Positions 1-9,082 of a stretch of 64,000 nt of DNA are shown here, one piece after another. The position numbers and the translations under genes are program-made. Origin of the DNA: Odiellus spinosus (Eukaryota > Arthropoda > Arachnida > Opiliones > Phalangiidae); assembly GCA_963920705.1 (NCBI GenBank), contig OY987227.1, forward strand, positions 7,543,602 to 7,607,601. The letters run 5' to 3'. Every line of letters begins with the position of its first letter. The stretch's first letter is position 1. Under the pieces are notes generated by a model that was not told the origin of the DNA, searched no databases, and worked only from the letters and a program-made list of their open reading frames with translations.

Positions 1-1026
1 TATTTTCCGCTTATGTTCATTTAGGCCGCTAAATAGCGTCTATAAATATGTACAAAACGAAAATCCCTTTGTATAATTCGTTTGACTGTACAATTTGTTT
101 TGTACAACGTCGTCTGCTAAGTTAGAAAAGAAGGCGACTTTAAAGGGGATTTGAAAATCGCAGATAGTCCCTTTAAAGGCCCTATCTGCTCTGAAATTTG
201 CCCCTTTAAAATGTTCTTCCCTTATGCACACAATTTAGATTTGACTGTACAATTTGTTACGTTCAACGTCGTCTGCTAAGCTAGAAAAAATGGAGATTTA
301 AAAATCGCAGAGAGTCCCTTTAAGGAGCCGCTTCGTTTAGTTTAACATATTCGTAATCCCTGTAAATGTAATTTACATATAAATGCCTTGATTGAAGGTT
401 AATCATAGTCAGCCATTTGACTTGGAAAATATTGTTTCTTTTACTGTTTCCCGTATCCACGAAGTGGTCCGTGTCCAAATCGTATTTCGTTTAATAAGAT
501 ACGCTTGGAAAGAATTGGGAATAATGCTTAAAGGCTCGAAATGATCACTTCATTTCCATTCGATACGACTTATTATAGAAATATCCTTCCGCCGTATCTT
601 CCTACACGCTGACAATTTAAACTGACTTTTGTCGTGTCAGATCTTTAAATAAAGATTTTTATTCTTTCTGATGCTTGGCGCGCTTACGTGCGTGTAATAT
701 AACCGCCTTTTAATGATCTCTGTCAAGGGCTTGATGTTTTTCCCTTTTCATTTAAATTTTCAAGGCGAAACTCAACCATATACGGGTACAGTTCTAGTTT
801 TCAACACGTTTAAATCAGTTAAACGCCTAGTCTTCTCTGTTAAATCGGACTAGGTATATAGATAGCTTTCTCCCTTGTTGACTATTCGTACTGTTGATCG
901 CGAGGTTTTGTAAACGAAGCCTACGATTAAAACGAGTTTAAAAGTACACCTACATTTATTACGCCTCATTAACGACTCGGACTTTTAATAACGTCAGTGG
1001 TATTTGTTTTATTTTTGGTTTTTTAG
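1..1026. other. Non-coding sequence upstream of the first visible ZC2HC1 exon
   Basis: No recognisable gene is seen. The stretch ends in a splice acceptor (TTTTTTAG at the 1026/1027 boundary), so at least its right part is probably intron. Earlier exons of the gene would lie to the left of the window. The only structure found is the local repeat pair at 81-330. Confidence 0.6.
81..330. repeat. Local direct repeat with an internal hairpin
   Basis: A segment beginning TTTGACTGTACAATTTGTT occurs at 81 and again at 240. Each copy continues through CAACGTCGTCTGCTAAG to an AATCGCAGA..AGTCCCTTTAA block, for about 85-90 bp. In the first copy, 139-209 also forms an imperfect inverted repeat: TTTAAAGGGG...GCAGATAG pairs with CTATCTGC...CCCCTTTAAA. 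It may be a small transposon remnant; no family is recognised. Confidence 0.6.
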
Positions 1027-1125
1027 GTTACGGTGGAAACTATTAAAAAGGCCACGCCACCGTCATCTACCGGTCACAGCGTTACTACTACTGTCAAGAC
1101 TACGATTCACAAGAGAACTATAACG
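1027..1125 (+). CDS. ZC2HC1-family protein, internal exon (upstream Thr/Lys-rich part)
   Basis: This is a 99-bp open exon of 33 codons, framed by an acceptor (TTTTTTAG) and a strong donor (ACG|GTATGTAT). Both ends are phase 0, matching the phase-0 acceptor of the exon at 3793. The peptide is low complexity, rich in Thr, Lys and Ser (it includes VTVETIKKATPP and TVKTTIHKRTIT), with no domain of its own. Assignment to the gene rests on strand, spacing and phase only. It is present once and has no counterpart in the duplicated copy. The first coding exon must lie left of the window if this call is right. Confidence 0.55.
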
Positions 1126-1156
1126 GTATGTATAAATTACAATTCCAAAAATTTAA

Positions 1157-3720
1157 GTTGTGATCGTGAGAGATAAATCTCGCAGTTGTGATCGTGAGAG
1201 ATGTCTCGCGGTTGATCGTGAGAGATATGTCTCGCGGTTGATCGTGAGAGATATGTCTCGCGGTTGATCGTGAGAGATATGTCTCGCGGTTGATCGTGAG
1301 AGATATGTCTCGCGGTTGATCGTGAGAGATATGTCTCGCGGTTGATCGTGAGAGATATGTCTCGCGGTTGATCGTGAGAGATATGTCTCGCGGTTGATCG
1401 TTAGAGATATGTCTCGCGGTTGATCGTTAGAGATATGTCTCGCGGTTGATCGTTAGAGATATGTCTCGCGGTTGATCGTTAGAGATATGTCTCGCGGTTG
1501 TGATCGTGAGAGATGTCTCGCGGTTGTGATCGTGAGAGATGTCTCGCGGTTGTGATCGTGAGAGATGTCTCGCGGTTGTGATCGTGAGAGATGTCTCGCG
1601 GTTGTGATCGTGAGAGATATGTCTCGCGGTTGTGATCGTGAGAGATATGTCTCGCGGTTGTGATCGTGAGAGATATGTCTCGCGGTTGTGATCGTGAGAG
1701 ATATGTCTCGCGGTTGTGATCGTGAGAGATATGTCTCGCGGTTGTGATCGTGAGAGATGTCTCGCGGTTGTGATCGTGAGAGATAAGTCTCGCGGTTGTG
1801 ATCGTGAGAGATATGTCTCGCGGTTGTGATCGTGAGAGATATGTCTCGCGGTTGTGATCGTGAGAGATATGTCTCGCGGTTGTGATCGTGAGAGATATGT
1901 CTCGCGGTTGTGATCGTGAGAGATATGTCTCGCGGTTGTGATCGTGAGAGATATGTCTCGCGGTTGTGATCGTGAGAGATATGTCTCGCGGTTGTGATCG
2001 TGAGAGATATGTCTCGCGGTTGTGATCGTGAGAGATATGTCTCGCGGTTGTGATCGTGAGAGATATGTCTCGCGGTTGTGATCGTGAGAGATATGTCTCG
2101 CGGTTGTGATCGTGAGAGATATGTCTCGCGGTTGTGATCGTGAGAGATATGTCTCGCGGTTGTGATCGTGAGAGATATGTCTCGCGGTTGTGATCGTGAG
2201 AGATATGTCTCGCGGTTGTGATCGTGAGAGATATGTCTCGCGGTTGTGATCGTGAGAGATATGTCTCGCGGTTGTGATCGTGAGAGATATGTCTCGCGGT
2301 TGTGATCGTGAGAGATATGTCTCGCGGTTGTGATCGTGAGAGATATGTCTCGCGGTTGTGATCGTGAGAGATATGTCTCGCGGTTGTGATCGTGAGAGAT
2401 ATGTCTCGCGGTTGTGATCGTGAGAGATATGTCTCGCGGTTGTGATCGTGAGAGATATGTCTCGCGGTTGTGATCGTGAGAGATATGTCTCGCGGTTGTG
2501 ATCGTGAGAGATATGTCTCGCGGTTGTGATCGTGAGAGATATGTCTCGCGGTTGTGATCGTGAGAGATATGTCTCGCGGTTGTGATCGTGAGAGATATGT
2601 CTCGCGGTTGTGATCGTGAGAGATATGTCTCGCGGTTGTGATCGTGAGAGATATGTCTCGCGGTTGTGATCGTGAGAGATATGTCTCGCGGTTGTGATCG
2701 TGAGAGATATGTCTCGCGGTTGTGATCGTGAGAGATATGTCTCGCGGTTGTGATCGTGAGAGATATGTCTCGCGGTTGTGATCGTGAGAGATATGTCTCG
2801 CGGTTGTGATCGTGAGAGATATGTCTCGCGGTTGTGATCGTGAGAGATATGTCTCGCGGTTGTGATCGTGAGAGATATGTCTCGCGGTTGTGATCGTGAG
2901 AGATATGTCTCGCGGTTGTGATCGTGAGAGATATGTCTCGCGGTTGTGATCGTGAGAGATATGTCTCGCGGTTGTGATCGTGAGAGATATGTCTCGCGGT
3001 TGTGATCGTGAGAGATATGTCTCGCGGTTGTGATCGTGAGAGATATGTCTCGCGGTTGTGATCGTGAGAGATATGTCTCGCGGTTGTGATCGTGAGAGAT
3101 ATGTCTCGCGGTTGTGATCGTGAGAGATTTGTCTCGCGGTTGTGATCGTGAGAGATATGTCTCGCCGTTGTGATCGTGAGAGATATGTCTCGCCGTTGTG
3201 ATCGTGAGAGATATGTCTCGCGGTTGTGATCGTGAGAGATATGTCTCGCGGTTGTGATCGTGAGAGATATGTCTCGCGGTTGTGATCGTGAGAGATATGT
3301 CTCGCGGTTGTGATCGTGAGAGATATGTCTCGCGGTTGTGATCGTGAGAGATATGTCTCGCGGTTGTGATCGTGAGAGATATGTCTCGCGGTTGTGATCG
3401 TGAGAGATATGTCTCGCGGTTGTGATCGTGAGAGATATGTCTCGCGGTTGTGATCGTGAGAGATATGTCTCGCGGTTGTGATCGTGAGAGATATGTCTCG
3501 CGGTTGTGATCGTGAGAGATATGTCTCGCGGTTGTGATCGTGAGAGATATGTCTCGCGGTTGTGATCGTGAGAGATATGTCTCGCGGTTGTGATCGTGAG
3601 AGATATGTCTCGCGGTTGTGATCGTGAGAGATATGTCTCGCGGTTGTGATCGTGAGAGATATGTCTCGCGGTTGTGATCGTGAGAGATATGTCTCGCGGT
3701 TGTGATCGTAAGATATATCT
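1157..3720. repeat. Intronic minisatellite, 26/28-bp units, copy A
   Basis: About 90 head-to-tail units fill most of the intron between the exons at 1027 and 3793. Units at about 1202-1499 are 26 bp (GCGGTTGATCGTGAGAG...), and the rest are mainly 28 bp (GGTTGTGATCGTGAGAG...), with some 26-bp units lacking AT around 1500-1620 and near 1750. Each unit has an imperfect palindrome, GAGAGATATGTCTC. Variant units (AGATTTGTCT at about 3127, CTCGCCG at about 3170 and 3190) are shared with copy B. The long reverse-strand open frames here are repeat artefacts. Confidence 0.95.
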
Positions 3721-3792
3721 TGAAGTCGGTCGCAAGTTATACTACGCGAAAATCTGCTTATTTGGTCCATCTTAATGTTTATTTCTCATCAG

Positions 3793-4197
3793 CCAATCAA
3801 AACAACTCCTTCGTCGCGCAATGGTCATTCTGAGAGCAACGGTACCAAGTCCTCCCTCGTTAACTCGACCCCTAAATCAACCCCGACCGCTTTATCCCGT
3901 CGCGTCTCTTCGGGTCCACCTTCGTTATCCAAGAGTTCCTCGACGCCCATTTCCGGCAGAACTTCCAGTTCGGCTCCCGTTGCCAAAAAGAGCTCGCCAC
4001 CGACTGATCCCAATATGTCCCAGTGCGCGATTTGCGGTAGGAATTTCGCCAAAGACCGAATCGAGAAACACGAGGTCATTTGTCAGAAGACGTCCATCAA
4101 GAAAAGGAAACCTTTCGACGCCACGAAGATGAGGGTCAAAGGGACCGAGGCCGAACAATTCGTGCGACGAGGTGCCCACAAAAAAGAGGACCCCAAG
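3793..4197 (+). CDS. ZC2HC1-family protein, exon with first C2HC zinc finger (copy A)
   Basis: The acceptor is TTTATTTCTCATCAG|CCA and the donor is AAG|GTTAGTG; both are phase 0. The first 75 residues are Ser/Thr/Pro-rich and probably disordered. They are followed by a C2HC finger, spaced CX2CX11HX3C (from CAICGRNF to HEVIC), and then QKTSIKKRKPFD. That order and wording are typical of the ZC2HC1A/B/C zinc-finger family, where a finger is followed by CQKT..KKRK.FD. Family members are small proteins with two such fingers and poorly known function. An identical exon lies at 21055-21459. The reading frame continues past the donor to a stop at 4275, but the splice site and family alignment favour ending at 4197. 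Confidence 0.88.
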
Positions 4198-5146
4198 GTT
4201 AGTGTGAGTAATAGCTATTGCAAATGGAAAATTATAAAGAGGGTGGATTTTAGAATGACCTATAAATCTCAATGAGTTATCGCGTGGCGGTTGAACCCAC
4301 GGACGGGTGTGTCCCCGATATTCCCCGTCGAGATTATTTCTAATCATTAAACGCCTACTTTATCGTCAAAACCAAAATATATAGAAAGTTCAGAGACATT
4401 GTCATTTGAAAACATAAGGTATCCGTGTAATAGTGAGTATTAAGAAACCCTTCAAAGCCCGCTTTGAACTACCCATTCTGTGCTCCAGCCATCCCGTGAG
4501 GTTTGATGTTCAGAAGAATTTTGGCCATTTAGTAGTATGCGTACACCAAGTTCAATAATTTGCAAGCAAACACTAATTTTAACTCTGCTTGTTACGAGTC
4601 ATGTGTAAGAAAGGTGACGTTTTGTGATGTACTGTTGCTACTAAATTACTATAAATTGTTTGTTAAAACTCTCTACTAGCACATTCACTCTCTCCAACTT
4701 TAGTCAGCTGAGAGTAATTAATTTTAGAATCGTCTACTATAGGCATAGTTATTTTTAGGCTTCAAGGTCCATGGGATTTGGGAATTTTTTCCTCATTTAA
4801 TTTTAAGTTCGTTGCAAGGGAGAGCTCGGCTAAAGGAAGTTTATCTCTATGGAAATTTTTTTCAAAAATTATAAATGAAAGGGAATCAAATTGCCAACTT
4901 CCAAAAATGTATTTAATGACATTCTTGGTCCCATTTTAACAACCTCTTAATGATTCGTTCGAGTTGTTCTAAGAAATTATCATTAATATTAAAATGTTTT
5001 CTCGTGAAGTCTGGTATACTAAATATTATAAACCAAAACATTTCTTAGGGAATTAGTCTTAAAGAGGTAGATGTTAGGCTTAATGATGTTTATCATAAAC
5101 TAAATAACATCTCATATCTTATTTTTTTTTCTTCTCGCTGCGTTAG
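4198..5146 (+). other. ZC2HC1 intron, copy A
   Basis: This 949-bp intron runs from GTTAGTG to a T-rich tract and GCGTTAG. Phase 0 is kept on both sides. No gene, tandem array or palindrome was noted inside. The same sequence recurs at 21460-22408. Confidence 0.8.
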
Positions 5147-5401
5147 TTGAACAAGAAAAATAATTGGAGAAGCAAACACGAAGAATTCATCAACAGCATT
5201 CGACAAGCCAAAATGGTCCAAAAACATTTGGAAGCCGGTGGAAAATTATCCGATTTACCACCGCCTAAACCGTCTGAAAACCCCGATTACGTCCCCTGTC
5301 CTCATTGCGGTCGCAAGTTCAATGAAGGCGTCGCTGAAAGACACATTCCAAAGTGCAAAAATATCGTTTCTAATAAGAAAACACCCATTAAGAAGAAATA
5401 A
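5147..5401 (+). CDS. ZC2HC1-family protein, terminal exon with second C2HC finger (copy A)
   Basis: This exon begins after CTGCGTTAG at the TTG codon (Leu, not a start) and ends at TAA. It reads NWRSKHEEFINSIRQAK, then a Pro-rich hinge, then a second CX2CX11HX3C finger (from CPHCGRKFNEG to HIPKC) and a Lys-rich tail ending TPIKKK. The NWR.KHEEFI motif followed by CP.C.R.FNE...RHI..C is the hallmark of the ZC2HC1 family, and it joins in frame to the exon at 3793-4197. Vertebrate homologues extend well beyond this finger, so this protein has a short C-terminus. AATAAA overlaps the stop codon. A full copy lies at 22409-22663 and a 5'-truncated one at 17300-17433. Confidence 0.9.
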   Translation: MNKKNNWRSKHEEFINSIRQAKMVQKHLEAGGKLSDLPPPKPSENPDYVPCPHCGRKFNEGVAERHIPKCKNIVSNKKTPIKKK

Positions 5402-6928
5402 ACTTAGTGGGGACCTTGATAGTCGAGGCCGAGGCTTAGCCTTTAGGGTTAAGTTAGTATAATTTTGAAAGGAAATCAAAAATTCTGAGAATAATTGCGA
5501 TGTATGTTCGGATTGAGACTAATAACTATATAATTTATCAATCAATAACAAAGTTTTAATTACTGTTTACTTTCTCTAGTACCATACCAGCTGGGTGGAT
5601 TAAGGGAATTTATGAACCCCTAATCCACCCCAGTTAGTACTTAGATTATTTAAAAACTATTGATGGGCTCGGTCTTTACTTTGGTAGGATATTAGACCAA
5701 GACCTCTGATTGTGCCTTTTATTACTTTGACCTTTATCATACGAATAGGTTGATCTCTATTTCAAAAACAAGTTGTGCCATGTGAAAAAAAAATCTATCT
5801 CGAAAATATCGACATTTTTAAACTCGTCCCCAGCTTTTCATCTGAAATTAAAGGAACCCATGGCTCCAAAATTTCGCCCCTGTAAGTAGAATCTTGTCAC
5901 GAGAGATCATCAATGCTGTTGGACGGCCAACATAGTTGGAGCCCAGCTTATGATCTTGAAAGAATAGAAAACAAGTAGCTAGTTCTCAAGCCTAAGATTC
6001 CTTTATAGTGTGCCGAAATTAATCCGTGTCCTTGTAGGACCTAAATAAACATACGTCCCAAAAATTTAACCACATCCTAATATTCCTATATTAGGGGGAC
6101 GAAATTAATCTACGTCCAATTAGGCCTAAATTAATCAGGTTCAGTTAATTTTAATTATTTTCGTTAATTTTAGAATAATTATTTGAACTTCTTTAACAGC
6201 ATTACACTTTTCAGTTGTTAATTCAAGTTGCCGGTGTTTTTTATGAGCCTCCGAATTTGTTTATTGCCGTATAAAGATGCCATAACAATACAGTGATGGG
6301 AATAGGATGGTTCTCTTAATTTTTCTCATTTATCTCTGACGTTATTATTATTTCTGGCATTTATTTTGAAGGGTTTAATTTTTTATTTTTATATAATTTC
6401 GTATTATAAATTTTAGTCTTAGTTTTATACCCAAAACTAATTATTTTCTTACCGTACTACAACTTTTAAAAATTGTCGTTTATGATACATGTATAAGAAT
6501 TTTGTAAATATTTAGAGAAAGGACCAGTGTTATCCATTTTAAAGGATAAAATTTTTTTCTATCACGTTAACTGTTAACTGAGGGGTTAACCACTAACGTA
6601 AAATCTGTACCGCAACAATTACTGTTACGTAATTGATTACGGCTTTGGTAATGCGCTATAAACGTACTCAGTTACGTAATCACTTAGTACACGTACAGGC
6701 TTGTACACTGATTACCGTTATCATACCCCTTGTAATACATAAATATTAATACATTGTTAAAATGTTAAAACTCTTCGGGAGCAGCTCTGTCTGGTTGTTT
6801 TAAGACACTTCAAAAAAATATGGTGGTTTCTAATTGTTAAATTTATATATTATTATAATAATCTAACAGGGTACAAATAAAAGTTCTACGTTCGTAATAA
6901 ACTTTAATTTTTTTCAGGTTTTTGAAAA
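5402..6928. other. 3' flank of ZC2HC1 copy A
   Basis: No further gene is seen. AAATAAAC at about 6038 could be a poly(A) signal. The segment 5403-5570 holds all seven substitutions seen between copy A and the other two copies. A short local inverted repeat (GGGTGGATTAAGGG..CCCCTAATCCACCC, about 5593-5630) and a run of ACGTAAT-type words (about 6620-6690) are the only other structures noted. Confidence 0.6.
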
Positions 6929-7116
6929 AGGCTTAACATTTTGTAAATTGAATTAGGCGCGAAGAAGAACCGCCAATCACGTTACGTGTAGTTTGAAACG
7001 TTTGACCTTGGATTAACATTATTAATCCAAGGTTTTACAGTCTGAATAAAGCACGTGGTTCTCGCGAGACTCGCGTGATTGGCTCATTTGGCTGAAGACT
7101 AATGGTGAGATTTGAA
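6929..7116. mobile_element. Palindromic MITE-like element, right end truncated (copy A)
   Basis: This equals the first 188 bp of the complete element at 24191-24403, which starts AGGCTTAAC and ends GTTAAGCCT around a central palindrome (CCTTGGATTAA..TTAATCCAAGG). In copy A it is cut after GATTTGAA at 7116 and joined to retroelement sequence. The right arm resembles dispersed copies at 42409-42525 and about 60926-61015. Confidence 0.7.
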
Positions 7117-7643
7117 TGGTTCGGAGGCCACCAGGGTAGCCCTTTGTCAGATCCCAATTAATAGATTGATGGTAGAGTCAAACGCCCCCATGATCAAACC
7201 TATTGGATTATCTATTCCCGATCACACTCCTTCTACTCCAGGAGTTATACATCCCCTCTTACATTTGATGGCTTCCATCCGAAAAGAACAGGTTTCCCAA
7301 CTGGCTTATCATATTAGGGACAATACTTATCGTGTTTTGGGAGTTTAAGTTGTTTTGTGATATTTCTTTCTGTTAAAGAATTTAGTGTCGACTTTGTTTC
7401 GGGTAGAAGCAGTTCTTTTTTTTTTGTAAGGCAGTGCCATTCTAGATCTTTTTTTTTTTGTTTTTGTTGTTTGTTTGCTTTACTGATTTTTTTTTTTTTT
7501 TTTTTTTCTCTTTTCTCATGATATGAAGTTCTTGCTCCATTTTGTATTTTGTCATAACCCACATTAAACCCTTGGTGTTCTTCCTTGCTGTTTTTATTTT
7601 TTTTTTTTCCTGATGATCTTTCATTATTTGTGGGGGGGGGTAT
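7117..7643 (+). mobile_element. Truncated 3' tail of a second copy of the retrotransposon
   Basis: This sequence matches 16386-16916 with no substitution that I could find, only homopolymer length changes (527 against 531 bp). It contains the last 77 codons and stop of ORF3 (stop ending at 7348), the T-rich 3' UTR and the G9 polypurine tract just before the LTR at 7644. It is therefore the 3' end of an upstream element sharing its LTR with the full element (tandem arrangement). Its 5' side is cut at the host MITE junction 7116/7117. Confidence 0.8.
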
Positions 7644-8026
7644 TGTAATGGGGACCCCTTTTACCCTTATAATGAAAGATCCCAAGCTTACCTAGGTTAA
7701 TCACTGCATGCTGTCAAATGGGACTTAAATATGCTTACAACCCCAGAGGAAACCTTCTATAGAGGGCGCCACCTAGAAGTTCATTATCACCAGGAATGTC
7801 ACATGACCAGGAAGACCTATAAATTCATGAGAACTCTACAGATGGGGGCAGATCGTAACCCTTGGGAATTGGTGGATGTTTGAACTCAGGATCGCTTGTT
7901 TTGGGAATTGATTAATTTAAAGTTATTTGTTGTATGATATATTTACTTTGAGATTAACCTTATTAAATTATATTTAAAGTGAACCTCGTTTGGTTATTAA
8001 CTAGTATACGAACTCACGCAGTTACA
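7644..8026 (+). repeat. 5' LTR
   Basis: The LTR is 383 bp long with TGTAA/TTACA inverted ends. It directly follows a G-run polypurine tract and is followed by AA and the primer binding site. A TATA-like box lies at 7818-7824 and an ATTAAA poly(A)-like hexamer at 7962-7967. The direct repeat shared with the 3' side is longer (from 7117), but the extra part is ORF3 tail, UTR and polypurine tract and does not belong to the LTR. Confidence 0.9.
7818..7824 (+). promoter_or_regulatory. Candidate TATA box in the 5' LTR
   Basis: TATAAAT lies about 175 bp into the LTR, and the same motif is at 17091-17097 in the 3' LTR. It is a plausible RNA polymerase II promoter element for the genomic transcript. 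This is by sequence match only. Confidence 0.45.
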
Positions 8027-8028
8027 AA

Positions 8029-8044
8029 TGGTGCCCCGGATGAC
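8029..8044 (+). other. Primer binding site (PBS)
   Basis: TGGTGCCCCGGATGAC starts two bases after the LTR end. The leading TGG is complementary to a tRNA CCA 3' end, and the position is where minus-strand priming occurs in LTR elements. The tRNA species is not assigned. A match to the 3' end of a host tRNA would settle it. Confidence 0.75.
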
Positions 8045-9082
8045 TTTTTGTTTTTGCGCCCATTTTTGTGACTATTTCGCGCCGTTTTTCCCGTTTTGCT
8101 TTTTCGCTGGTTGCTTTCGTTTTTTCGCGCCGCCGTTTTTCTTTTTCGGTCGGGGGTGTGTGCAGCCCCATCAGCTGTGAACATAGTTTTCCAGGTGACT
8201 TATTTTCCGCGCCTTCTATTCAACCCCATGTGTTTGGGCAGCAATTGAATTACCATCCCAGGAAGTGCTACAATTACGTTTCTACCAGTGCGTTCAGGTT
8301 GTTGGTTCAATTGAGTTTTTTTTTGGAGTATTTGGGGTTCTTTGCCTTTGAGAAGTGCGGACCTCCATCAACGCTCGCGGAGGCCTAAATGCGCTCATTG
8401 CATTGTTTCCCTTAAATTCTCCCTTCAGAGGAACAAATTCCTCTTTTTGACCGACATATCCCTGACTTTTATTGTGAAACTCCCGTGTGGTGCATCGTGT
8501 TATGCAACGGTTTCTGGTGGTGCGCTTTATGGACACATCAACCTGGAAATTTCATTTGTTGGTACTTGTGGCTGAACACATGAAGAACAAACCTTAAGTA
8601 TCATATTTATGTTTTGTGTATGTTCTTAAGGGGATGATTATTCTTTTTGCACATTCTATCGTTTGTTCTATTTATATCTGGTAATTTAGATGAATTGTCC
8701 CATTTTTTTTTGAGGGTACCGAGTTTTTGGTTTTGCAATGACCTCACATGTTAAGTAGTGGCTAATCCATACTTGAATACTCCTTGGTTTCTCACGTGTT
8801 TAAGAGAGGGCTTTTTCTCGTTGATGGTTTTAGAATCGTTCTTTTCGAGACGCCTAACAAGGAGCCACGTTTTTATAAAGCTAAAGTTTTTTGAGAATTA
8901 ATTTTTTTTTTCCTCTTTTCGATTTATCGACATTTTGGGAAGGCTAAGGTAAATCACCTTGAATCATTAACTTAATTATTATTACCTATACTTTTAACCC
9001 TAATATTAATATTTTGTTACTTTTTTTTACTAATTTAAAATTCAGGTGTTAGGCCTTAGTCTTTAACAAGCCACCATTTTGT
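8045..9082 (+). other. Retrotransposon leader between PBS and gag
   Basis: This is about 1 kb of T-rich untranslated leader. Open frames here (for example 8068-8388) lack an ATG start and resemble no Gag or accessory protein. The length leaves room for packaging and splice-donor signals, none of which I can identify with certainty. Confidence 0.55.

Noticed and set aside
1453-3770. Minus-strand open frames of about 760 codons (and 19054-21032)
   Set aside because: They are products of a stop-free minisatellite. Two frames are open at once, and the region is an intron of a plus-strand gene.
7112-7348. Independent 78-codon gene
   Set aside because: It is the 3' fragment of ORF3 in a truncated element tail.
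7117-8026. Treating the whole 910-bp direct repeat as the LTR
   Set aside because: Its start is inside ORF3 with no polypurine tract before it. The TGTAA..TTACA segment of 383 bp directly follows the G-run and fits an LTR.
8068-8388. Leader open frame as an accessory gene
   Set aside because: It begins with GTG, is of T-rich composition and resembles no family.
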